Shown: positions 11,452-20,888 of the stretch, in pieces | Layout: every line of letters begins with the position of its first letter | Position numbering within the stretch: position 1 is the first letter of the stretch | Origin: Dryas octopetala | Taxonomy: Eukaryota > Streptophyta > Magnoliopsida > Rosales > Rosaceae | Length of the DNA: 64,000 nt | Reading direction: 5' to 3' | NCBI GenBank assembly: GCA_963921425.1 | Contig: OY992837.1 | Span: 5,057,896-5,121,895 of the forward strand | Translations under genes and position numbers: made by a program | Notes under the pieces: generated by a model | What the model saw: the letters and a program-made list of their open reading frames with translations, nothing else | What the model was told of the DNA's origin: nothing | The model's database searches: none

Positions 11452-11977
11452 CATCAATTTCAACCTTGATAATCGTATGGTCCTCTATCTATAGAAATGA
11501 AACTTATATTTTTTATGGGGTTTTCAGAAAACATTCAAATGTTAAAAAAAAAAAAAAAAAAAAAAATCATCATAATGAAGAAATTCATAAGCAACAGATG
11601 GTGATGAAAGGGTAAAAAATCCGAAAGGACTTACATTGCCAAAAGAGTGATTGAAACGCTCTCCTCTTTCGGTTTCCATATTGCCTCTACCACAGTACAC
11701 CAGAACTCAAAAATTAGGGCATATAGATACGATACACAAACACACAAATAGGTTCAAGAATGAGCGAGAGAGATCGACAAAGGGGGATAGGAATTAACGT
11801 GTACGGTGTGCCTGAAGGGATTGATCCAGTAGTAGCTGCCGTGACTGAGAGCTAAATAGCAGCGGAAGAGAGGAGAGAAGTGATGGCTAGGGTTTCGGAT
11901 TGAGAAAACTAAATGGGGGCGCCCAAAGCGAGCGATTGAGAGGGGATTGGGAGAGCTCCGAGTAACAGTGACGCCAT
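11452..11977 (-). pseudogene. Decayed duplicate of RPS31
   Basis: All three RPS31 exons can be traced. The exon-1 copy starts with an ATG at 11977 and keeps the first codons, but a TAG interrupts it after 22 codons. The exon-2 copy (about 11699-11635) still encodes VYCGRG and FNHSFGN and keeps the GTAAGT donor, but its acceptor AG has become GG. The exon-3 copy survives only as about 30 bp near 11452-11482 and the rest is deleted. It therefore cannot make S31. It sits between GT-2 and GT-3 in the same relative place that RPS31 holds before GT-2. Confidence 0.88.
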
Positions 11978-12888
11978 AGTTGAAGCTTGAGAGAAACTGT
12001 AAGGTTTTCGAGGGAAAGTGTTTTGTTTTCTTTTTACAGGTTTACCGTTTGCGTTCGTATTTTACTCCACAAGGCTCAAGCCCAAATAGTTTGGTATCCA
12101 TTCAAATTTGCTTTGTATATTCGGGCTCATAGTTTATAGTTGGGCTGTTGGACCCGAGTCCAGAAACATTTGTTGGGCTTTCTGGTCACCACAAGAATTT
12201 TATTTTATTTTTTTCAAAAATAGTCTATGCTTTGTGAACGAAATAAAGGGTACTCGATGAATAAAAATTTCAAAATTTTATTAGTGCATCTAGTAATCAA
12301 AGGAATTTCAAAAAAAATTACCCCTAAATGTAAAAATCAAACAATTAAAATTTAAAAAAAGAAAAAGAAAAAGCCTATATTAATTAGGCATACTATGTGA
12401 GAGGAATAATGTGTTCTCATTTTACATATGGCATAAATTAGGAGAAATCTATACTAAAATTGGAACATCCATCTCAAATTCAATTGATAATGAATAGAGA
12501 GTCCAAACATTATATATATGAGGCAAGACTTCATATTTCTGAGATGAGATACTCTTAAAAATTTCTAGCAAATACATTGAGAAATATATCATGAGAAGTA
12601 CAAAAACCAAAGCAATTTGATTCCTGAGATAAAAAATTTGGGATTTCTTTTACTTTTATATATCTTAAAAAGTTCTACCGTCCTATGAAGAGCATGTCCC
12701 TCTCTTTTTTCTTTTTTTTAAAGGGGGAACATGTCCCTCTTTAATCTTTATTGTTTGAATATAGCACTGATCCGATGATGTAATAGGGATAGTAAGCAAC
12801 AAGCTGTATTAAGTAGCTATAAATGTGACATTTTCATTTATTACTCCTTAATTGATTGAACGATGTAATTGGTATTTATGTTTGAATT

Positions 12889-13133
12889 TGGATACCCAAA
12901 AAAGATCAATCACAGAACTAGGAAAGTAAGGTCTAATTCTATAACTAGAAAATAAAGTCTAATTTCAAAACTTAGATCTAATTACGAAATCAACTCCTAA
13001 TTACAGAATATATTCAAAGCTAACTAATTCAAAATTCCATAATCAACTCATAATTAATCAATTCATAATCAACTAAATCATAATCCCATCAAATCATAGA
13101 TTAATTATAGATTATAATTTATCAAACTTTCCA
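12889..13133. other. AT-rich insertion in the duplicated GT promoter region
   Basis: The spacers upstream of GT-2 (about 9430-9990) and GT-3 (about 12735-13440) align, including the TGATCCGATGATGTAATAGG block. The GT-3 spacer is interrupted by about 245 bp of AT-rich sequence between TATTTATGTT and CTTAAGCAGTATTAAATG. The insert starts TGAATTTGG and ends CCAACA, so a solo LTR fragment is possible, but I found no clear target duplication. Confidence 0.45.
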
Positions 13134-13396
13134 ACAGTTCCTTAAGCAGTATTAAATGTTTGATAGAATGGCCATTGAAATCTCAATTAAAACTGATTTG
13201 AACAAATTTAATGAATCCATAAGATACTGCATGATAGTACTATACATTGCATAATGTTTGCTAAGTAATTCTCTGCATCACATCTAACAATGAGACCCAT
13301 GTTCTAAACCTTGCAGGCTTGTCCACACCATTGCATAAATCATAGACTACTACATGCAGTAAATCATACAATAGAGCAATCTCCTATTTCATCTAT

Positions 13397-13405
13397 GATA
13401 TAAAG
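13397..13405 (+). promoter_or_regulatory. TATA box of GT-3
   Basis: GATATAAAG, about 40 bp before the GT-3 start codon, matches the corresponding GT-2 promoter block in position and downstream sequence. Confidence 0.5.
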
Positions 13406-13445
13406 CACTTGGCCAGACCTTCATGTTCCTCGTGATCAAATATCA

Positions 13446-14702
13446 ATGCATTCACCAAAAGATTTACCTCCCAATTCCACAGTCATGGCTGTGAAAAAAT
13501 CGTCTCAGAAAGTGTTTGATTACAGGCTGCTTAGCCGCACTGTCAAATCTCCAATCTTCCCCACCATCTCATTCTCTGCCATTTTGTTGATCATCTATGC
13601 AGATACCATTTTGTCCAACCTTTCCACACATCCTGTTGACTTGAGATCAAGTCAAGAAAATGTTGACACATCCATGCAGGCAGAGATTGATGAACTAGAT
13701 GAAACACATGATCCTCTAATTCCTCCTGAGAATGCCACAAAAGAGGAGAGACTTGTGTGGTTCCGGCGAAAGCTCCCGGAACTTGAGATACTCAACTCCA
13801 ACAATCTAACTCAACAATTCCACGGCCGGGTGCTCGAGTTCCTCAACCAAGGATGCAGCACTCAATTCCACATGATATGGCTGTCACCAGCAAAGTCATT
13901 TGGGAAAAGGGAATTCTTGGCCATGGACACACTCTTTAAGTCCCACCCTCAAGGTTGCTTGATGATCATATCAAAAAGCATGGATTCGAGACTTGGGTAC
14001 AGAATTTTGAAGCCATTACTCGATCGAGGATACAAAATCATAGCAATCACACCAGACTTGCCCTTTTTGGTCAAGAACACACCGGCTGAATCTTGGCTTG
14101 AAGAGATGAAGAGTGGGACAAGAGACCCGGGTTACATCCCATTGTCCCAAAACTTGTCGAATCTAATCAGGCTTGCAATGCTGTACAAGTATGGAGGTGT
14201 CTACTTGGACACAGACTTCATAACTCTCAAGGACTTCTCTGGGTTGAGGAATGCAGTTGGAGCACAGAGCATAGACAGGGTGTCCAAAAACTGGACCAGA
14301 TTAAATGGTGCAGTGATGATTTTTGACATAAAGCATCCAGTTTTACTAGACTTCTTGGAGGAATTTGCTTCAACTTTTAATGGGAACAAATGGGGTCACA
14401 ATGGACCATACTTGGTTTCCAGAGTGATTGAGAAAGTGGGAAGCACGCCGGGTTACAATGTTACCATTTTGCCCCCGGAGGCTTTCTATCCGGTGGACTG
14501 GAATCGGATACAGAGGCTTTTCAGGAAGCCCCAGAAGGAATCAGAGTCAAGAAATGTGGAGAGAATGCTGAATGAAGGGGAGACTTATGCTGTGCACCTT
14601 TGGAATAAGAGAAGTAGAGAATCGGTCATTGAAGAGGGAAGTGTCATGGCTAGGCTCATCTCAGATCACTGTGTCATTTGCCAGGACATATATACTTCTT
14701 AA
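13446..14702 (+). CDS. GT-3: alpha-1,4-glycosyltransferase-like protein (DXD type)
   Basis: Intact single-exon gene of 418 aa, closest to GT-2. The N-terminus shares QKVFDYR and a membrane anchor at about residues 37-56 (IFPTISFSAILLIIYADTIL). The stem is short and acidic. The catalytic domain has EERLVWFRRKLPELEIL, the DXD motif KYGGVYLDTDF (D255, D257), GLRNAVGAQSID, NGNKWGHNGPYLVSRV and a C-terminal HCVICQDIYTS. Type II Golgi topology is expected. It lies tail-to-tail with the intact DUF247 gene, 0.5 kb away. Its 3' end is the closest match to the GT fragment at 17764-18095 and to the relic at 30930-31235, so it or a sister copy seeded those duplications. Confidence 0.92.
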   Translation: MHSPKDLPPNSTVMAVKKSSQKVFDYRLLSRTVKSPIFPTISFSAILLIIYADTILSNLSTHPVDLRSSQENVDTSMQAEIDELDETHDPLIPPENATKEERLVWFRRKLPELEILNSNNLTQQFHGRVLEFLNQGCSTQFHMIWLSPAKSFGKREFLAMDTLFKSHPQGCLMIISKSMDSRLGYRILKPLLDRGYKIIAITPDLPFLVKNTPAESWLEEMKSGTRDPGYIPLSQNLSNLIRLAMLYKYGGVYLDTDFITLKDFSGLRNAVGAQSIDRVSKNWTRLNGAVMIFDIKHPVLLDFLEEFASTFNGNKWGHNGPYLVSRVIEKVGSTPGYNVTILPPEAFYPVDWNRIQRLFRKPQKESESRNVERMLNEGETYAVHLWNKRSRESVIEEGSVMARLISDHCVICQDIYTS

Positions 14703-15136
14703 AGCAAATTCGTTCAGCCGTGGCAGAGTCGCTGAACAATTCTGTTAAGTTCAGGATTTTGAAAATTGGTTTTCTTTGATGCTTGGAATAAATCCCAAGG
14801 CCATGGAACTTTATGACTTTTGCCTAAGCATTACTTTTTTTGTCTTTTGCTTCGAGATTTTACTATTTCTCTTTTTATTGTTGCTTAACTGTGAATTATA
14901 TATAGTTATGTATTTGTTCGTTAAGAATATGGAGTAAATGATGAAATAGATTGGTAACATTTTTTTTTTATGTGAATGAAATTATATAAACCATTGGATT
15001 TATATTGCACAGTTATGATTAAAATAAGTAAAAACAAGAAAAGCAAATATTCACTGTTCTATGCATATTTGTATATGACATCCAAATTTATACTGCAAAA
15101 GCCCTCCGTCTTTATTGGCACATACATAACCGGCGC

Positions 15137-15138
<2 letters not shown>

Positions 15139-15169
<31 letters not shown>
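15139..15169. repeat. (GA)n microsatellite next to the DUF247-1 stop codon
   Basis: About 31 bp of AG repeat ends in GAGAACAATTATT, immediately downstream of the DUF247-1 stop codon. The same GAGAACAATTATT junction occurs after the stop of DUF247-4, where it was the target of a retro-insertion. Confidence 0.9.
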
Positions 15170-15171
<2 letters not shown>

Positions 15172-15173
15172 AA

Positions 15174-17318
15174 TTATTGGCGAGGGTGAACGCTATAGTA
15201 TGTCTGTGTGGCAGTGAGACCGAAAGCGGCAAGGGCAGCAAAGAATGCTATGAAACTCCATGGACTAGAGAAATATGTGTCTATAAAGGACCTTATATAT
15301 CTGTGAAACCGCACCGTCCAAAATACTTTAATAACTCTGTGCCAACTACAACTGTAAGCATTCACATCTTCGCACAACTTATCAAACTGGAAGTCCTTCG
15401 GATTCACATGGTCCAGAATACTTTCGAAATGAACAAAATACTTGTCTCCTATCCAACTTTCATTTATGATCCTTCTCTTCTTAAGCTGTTTGATATCTTC
15501 TTTGGAACGGATGAGATTCTTCATGAGGATGACATATGATGTAATTATGTGAGGTGAACTTTGGATATGGCATTGCTCGAAAGCAATCAGGTTCCTGAAC
15601 AGTGAATCTGTTGTATCATTAATGAACACTGGTGGAATTTTGAATACTCCATTTTTGAAAGTTATGTCCAACAAATGGTCCTGGACCAACCCCTTTTCAA
15701 ACTCGATTCCAGCCTCTAAAAGCTTTGAAGCGCAATTAATATGGAACCCTTCATTGTTTGTTGTTCCTGGACCCAATTCAATTGTGAACTGACCATTATC
15801 ACCTTGTTTTCCCTTGTGATTTGTTACTGCAGAGTCCCGATTACTTTCGATGAAGAACGTTTGCAAGAGATGAAGCAAATGCTTGCAGTCTGCTGGGTCG
15901 CCCACATCTGCTTCTTCTATTGCCTTATGGTTTATAGGCTGAAAAAACTTAAGAGCAAGGTAAGTGACCGTGTTTGGTGGTGTGTAGTGGACAATACGAG
16001 GCCTGATAGTGTCATACAATATTTTGAGAACGAAGAAAGGAATCTGGTTTTCAAGTAATGATAAATCATGGCGAAGCGCAGGGATCATCCAAGCATTCTT
16101 GAACATTGGATCGGGAGATTGGTCTCTCAAGGTCCCATTTGAGGAGTGTTGGTGGAACCTCAGGAAAAGTTCTAATATGAAGCAACCATCAAGTAGCATT
16201 ATATTTGCAAGCTCAGCCTCCTTAATATTTCCCATATGATCTTCATCAGCATAGTTTCCTCGAACCTGTTTGTCTAAACCATTAATACCATTAGTACACT
16301 TTTCTATGCATTTTATAGTCTCAGAAACCTCTTCTGTTTGCTGAAAAATGGATAGCATGTAACGCCGTTTATGATATTCCATGGCTACGAGCTCAGCCAT
16401 GCCTCGATGGAAAGGTCCAATTGAGACAACGCGAGGGTTGTAGGCATCCTCCTTCACTTTTCTAAGTTTGCGTGGAACTTTATAGATACTCAAATCCTCT
16501 GACTCTTTTTTCACAACTTCGAGCATTTCTACAATCTCCTTCGTCCACTTATCTGCTTTTTCCAATATCTCTTCGGCTTCCTGATTTGCAGGAGAGGAGG
16601 GAGAACAAAGAAAAAGGAAAAAGAGAGAAACGTACGGATCATAGATAATTGAAACATATATATGATTATATGCATCCATATGTATATATAATTATATATG
16701 ATCCTTTTTTACTTTTTCGATATATACATCTATGATTCATCTCATTTTCAAATTATTTAGTCACCAACGATTATCTTAATTTCTTATATTTCGGTATATT
16801 AATTAATATGTTATTTGTAATGATACTATAAATAAGCATCAATTATTATCCACACTTTTGGTGATCAACTCACTCACGTAGCATATGACATATTTTCTTG
16901 GTGTGAATAAATGAGGTTCAAAGTTGGCCTAATTCCATGTAATCGGCATGATGACGTGTAATATAAATAAATAAAATATTATCACGGTAGTTAGAATCTA
17001 AAAATTAAAAATAATAGTTTATATTTTTAATATTACTGAATTTTGTTTATATTCATGTTCATTATATACCTTTATTTATTTCTAATAAAAACTGCCGTAT
17101 CATTTACTCATAAGTTGGTACTATATAGCTCATTTATTTCTAATAAAAAACTGATATATCATTTATCACCAATAATTTTTCTAAAATTTTTGATAGTTAA
17201 CTGGAGTATTATTGTTAAGGATATATATCGTAAGAATATGAGGGACAAGTTGAGTTACCTTAAATTTTTCTTCCTTCATCTTAGCCTTGGTCGTCGAACT
17301 ACCAGTATGAGCTTCCAT
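15174..17318 (-). CDS. DUF247-1: intact DUF247/UPF0481 membrane protein
   Basis: Two exons: a 60-bp first exon (17318-17259, MEAHTGSSTTKAKMKEEKFK) with a GTAAC donor, and exon 2 (16580-15174) after a GCAAATCAG acceptor, both phase 0, giving 488 aa. Family blocks in order: YNPRVVSIGPFHRG, MLLDGCFILELFLR, DLSLLENQIPFFVL, GVFKIPPVFINDTTDSLFRN, YVILMKNLI, and a single C-terminal membrane span, SPWSFIAFFAALAAFGLT, followed by TQTYYSVHPRQ. Plant DUF247 proteins are thought to be C-terminally anchored in the membrane; some are self-incompatibility determinants in grasses, but most have no known role. The first exon is supported by matching exons upstream of D3 and D4. Starting inside exon 2 would need read-through of intron sequence and is less likely. 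Confidence 0.88.
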
Positions 17319-17361
17319 TTGTTAGCTGTGAGGAATATGAAATTCCCGAGCGACTGAATAT

Positions 17362-17376
17362 TGACTTTTATAGCCC
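17362..17376 (-). promoter_or_regulatory. Conserved TATA box of DUF247-1
   Basis: On the minus strand this reads GGCTATAAAAGTCAATATTC, about 45-60 bp upstream of the start codon. The TATAAAAG...CAATATTCAGTCGC block is conserved before D4 (34131-34145) and in weaker form before D3 (CTCTAAAAGCAAATATTCAG), so it predates the duplications. Confidence 0.65.
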
Positions 17377-17560
17377 AACTATGAGGATAAAATATGATTG
17401 TTGAAAAGACTGTCCTACCTCACATCCCCTCACTCAACCATCATCCCAGCTGGCTCCTAAAATAATTACAGGAGAAATTATTAGGTAGTACGCACTACTA
17501 TGAAGTAGCTGCAACAACCACCGGTCAAGAGTTCGGGTTTTAGTTGGGTTCTTTTAACAG

Positions 17561-17756
17561 TACTGCTAGATATACCACATTTTTATACCATAATTTCATA
17601 TCATCTTATGTGGCAACTTACATGGCATTCATACATTGGATACTAAAAAATAAAAATAAAAATTCAAAAATAAAAATAAAAACTCTGTTCAATAAAGTAA
17701 TGACACGTGAGATGGTATAATAATGTGGTATAAGAAATGTGGTAAGTATAGCATTA
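17561..17756. mobile_element. MITE, family 2 copy a (196 bp)
   Basis: Terminal inverted repeats read TACTGCTAGATATACCACAT on the left and TAATGCTATACTTACCACAT on the reverse complement of the right, with a shared TTATACCA block inside. The element has the same length and internal sequence as the one at 62122-62317, in opposite orientation (shared GTGGCAACTTACATG near one end). No coding capacity. It ends about 8 bp before the truncated GT fragment. The target duplication is not clear. Confidence 0.75.
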
Positions 17757-17763
17757 TTCTTCT

Positions 17764-18095
17764 CCTTTAATGGGAACAAATGGGGTCACAATGGACCATA
17801 CTTGGTTTCAGGGTGATTGAGAAAGTGGGAAGCATACCATACCGGGTTACAATGTTACCATTATTCCCCGGAGGCTTTCTATCCGGTGGACTGGAATCGG
17901 ATACAGAGGCTTTTCAGGAAGCCCCAGAAGGAATCAGAGTCAAGAAATGTGGAGAGAATGCTGAATGAAGGGGAGACTTATGCTGTACACGTTTGGAATA
18001 AGAGAAGTAGAGAATTGGTTATTGAAGAGGGAAGTGTCATGGATAGGCTCATCTCAGATCACTGTGTCATTTGCCAGGACATTTATACTTCTTAA
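17764..18095 (+). pseudogene. 3' fragment of a GT gene (GT-3-like)
   Basis: The fragment corresponds to GT-3 14378-14702, from NGNKWGHNGPYLVS to the HCVICQDIYTS end and stop, and is almost identical at the nucleotide level. Several small indels break the frame: a base is lost in the TTCCAGAGTG segment, bases are gained near GCATACCATACC, and the LPPEAFYP region is shifted. The last 90 codons remain open. It lacks the DXD motif, membrane anchor and promoter, so no active enzyme is possible. Downstream bases resemble the GT-2 3' UTR (CTTCTTAAACAAA). Confidence 0.88.
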
Positions 18096-18309
18096 ACAAA
18101 TTTCATTTCTTTTGATATAAAAGATCAAACTCAGAAATGTATAGAAGATTTTTATTTAAATTTGAATATTGGTATTCTTTGATCTTTAATAAATCATTTT
18201 GTGTTTTTTGGCAAACATTTGTTGCTTTTCTGTGAGAAGGAAGCCTAGTTGTACTCCCGATAAACATGATCCATATCATAAGTCCAAGACTTATTGGGTG
18301 AGGAAAGTT

Positions 18310-18600
18310 TTTATTCAAACCCAAATTGCACTTAAGGCCCATCTTGAAATTCAAAGAGGAGTTGGCCCATTCAGAATTGTAGTCCTTATAGAATTTGGGG
18401 GCATGAAGACGGCCAGCCTGTGGTAGCGGTAGCCTTCTTAGGTTGGCCAAGTCATCTCTGGCCTCCATCCTTTTTATATATAAAAAAATAAATTTAAAAG
18501 AAATAGTTTAGGTTTTTATCTATTAAGTCGTTTTATAATGGGGTACAATTTACAATAAGAAAGTATTACTACTCAAGTGCACTAATACAATTACACGGTT
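18310..18600. repeat. Duplicated spacer block X, copy 1
   Basis: The segment containing TTAAGGCCCATC, AGGAGTTGGCCCATT, CCTTATAG, GTCTGTGGT-like and GGCCTCC blocks, followed by GGGGTAcAaTTtAC and TACTcAAGTgcACT, is found again at 37975-38270 in the same orientation with moderate divergence. It marks the outer edge of a larger duplicated block. No coding function seen. Confidence 0.6.
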
Positions 18601-19590
18601 TTAGACAAAAGTTCATTTTGGGTTGAACTCATTTTTTTTATTAGATTTAGACCCATATATAAATTGCTAGGTACTATTCCTTATTTTAGGCAGAATGTCT
18701 ATTTTTCTCCCAACTAATCAAAGGTAACTTTTTTTTGGTCAATTAATATTGCCTTTAAATTGAGCAATTAACACATGCATATGTCTTCTATTGAACATAT
18801 ATGGTGTAGCAATTGTTGTGTAGCTCATTTAGAAAGATCAAAGAATTATCCACAATGCACCCAAATTCTATCCTCATCTTCCAACTCAAAAAAAAAAAAA
18901 AAAACATGTATAGTGTAAACCGTGTAATTTATGAATTACAATCTTTTTCTTTTTAATTCTAAATTTATCGTTCACATACAATAATGAGAAAGCCACCTCG
19001 CAAACAATAATTGGCAAACCTACGTGGCTGGTCTTTTGTGCCATAAATAATTAAATATCACGCATTCATGCGTCATTGCATAAATTAGTAATTTTCAATA
19101 TATATATATATATATGGAAAGAAGATTTTCTGTCATTGCACAAAATTCATTTACCCTAATCTAATGTAGCAAATTTATTTTGTACACGTCACTATTTATT
19201 TGTTAACTCATAAGTACCTAAATTATTATTTGTCCAAATTTTATATGTAAACTTTTATTTTGTTCCAAATTAATATATAATATGACTTTTGTTAACAAAT
19301 ATTAACAAAATTTGGTTATGTGTGTTACACATGTTTTATACCTAAGATTAATTTGGTCAATTTTCGATCCTAGGATGACTAAAATGCTCTTAATTTTGAT
19401 GTATTATTTGAAAAAAGTCACCTTATATACTAAATTAGGACAAAATTAATAAAAGTTTAGGTATGAAATAATTATGACAAATAATAGTTTGGGTAGCTAG
19501 TTAAAATAAGACCTAAAGTTGAAAAAGACCCTTAATATTATATTTGTTAAAAAACCATCTTATCCATCTTAAATTCAATGATTTTTTTTT
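18600..19590. other. AT-rich spacer
   Basis: Low-complexity AT-rich sequence with a short AT run near 19100-19117. I see no gene, RNA or element boundary in it. Confidence 0.5.
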
Positions 19591-20553
19591 GAGCAAATTA
19601 CAATTTAGTACCTCAACTTTATATGTTGTTTCAATTTAGTACCCCAACTTTGAAACCTTGCAAAAAAGTACCTCAACTTTCATTTTGTATCAATTTAGTA
19701 CCCCAACTTTGAAACCTTGCAAAAAAGTACCTCAACTTTCATTTTGTGTCAAAATAGTACCTCCGTTAATTTTTCTGTCAAAATAGCAGGGGTATTTTCG
19801 TTTTTTCCTTAAATTTAAAAAATAATAATTTTTTTTTTAATAAACAAATTTTAAAAATTTTAAAAAAATAAAATAAAATTTTTTTTGGGTAAGGGGTGCA
19901 GGGAGGGGCTGGGATGTGCGACGGGGGTTGGGGCTGAGAGGTGCGACGGGGCTGGGCGGAGGGGCAGGGGTGTGCGACGGGGGTTGGGGCTGGGGGAGGG
20001 GGTGCGACGGGAGTGGGGTGGGGGGAGGGGTGGGTCGGGCAGAGAGAGGGGGAGTGGGTGGGGGTGGGCTGGAGAGGAGGGGAGGGCAGGGAGGGGGGGC
20101 GGGCTGGGGAGGGGAAGGGAGGGTGGGGGCTGGCTGGGGAGGGGAAGGGAGAGGCTGGTTGGGGAGGGGAGGGGTGGGGGTGGGGGGGGGGGAAGGCAAA
20201 CAAAATTAAAATTTTTTTTTAATTTTAATTATTTTAAAATAAATATTTTTAAAATTTTATATTTTTAAAATTTTTTTTATTCAAAAAAAATTATTATTTT
20301 TGAAATTTAAGAAAAATTATTATTTTTTAAATTTAAGAAAAAGACGAAAATACCCCTGCTATTTTGACAGAAAAACTAACGGAGGTACTATTTTGACACA
20401 AAATGAAAGTTGAGGTACTTTTTTGCAAGGTTTCAAAGTTGGGGTACTAAATTGATACAAAATGAAAGTTGAGGTACTTTTTGCAAAGTTTCAAAGTTGG
20501 GGTACTAAATTGAAACAACATATAAAGTTGAGGTACTAAATTGTAATTTGCTC
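19591..20553. mobile_element. Long-TIR transposon with G-rich core (Mutator-like MITE)
   Basis: The ends GAGCAAATTACAATTTAGTA and the matching reverse complement start inverted repeats of about 260-280 bp each. Each arm is built of tandem subrepeats containing AAAGTACCTCAACTTTCATTT and AGTACCCCAACTTTGAAACC. Nine T residues flank both sides (19582-19590, 20554-20562), compatible with a 9-bp target duplication but low in complexity. Between the arms lies a 300-bp tract (about 19890-20200) of runs of G with almost no C on the plus strand. Reading frames there (Gly/Trp- or Pro-rich) are artefacts. No transposase. Confidence 0.75.
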
Positions 20554-20888
20554 TTTTTTTTTTTTAGTGCTTGATTTATCATATTTATTATCTTTCATAA
20601 TTACATATGCAGATCATCATCCTCCTCAATATAATTAGAGGAATTTGAGCACCAAATTAAGATGGGAATTAAGGATAACTTTATTCATAGATGGGCAGCA
20701 TCTGCCAAGAGTACTAGTACAGGAGAAATACAAGACGCCAACATAAAGATGATTATTTATAGTCTATCGTACATGCAGGAAAGGTCCAACAGAAACCCAA
20801 CATAAAAGCTTAATTAACTAATTAAACTCATAGGAATGGTCCAACAGGCAACAGAAACCCTCCAGCCCCAACTGCAACAAGCAAAGCA

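Noticed and set aside
14976-15539. 187-codon plus-strand frame
   Set aside because: Mostly antisense to the DUF247-1 3' end and a GA microsatellite; no family resemblance.
15741-16239. Plus-strand frames inside DUF247-1
   Set aside because: Antisense shadows of the DUF247 coding exon.
18103-18468. 121-codon minus-strand frame downstream of the GT fragment
   Set aside because: It overlaps spacer block X, whose second copy at 38 kb does not keep the frame.
19778-20268. Gly/Trp-rich and Pro-rich open frames on both strands
   Set aside because: They come from the G-rich core of an inverted-repeat transposon; composition, not coding, keeps them open.
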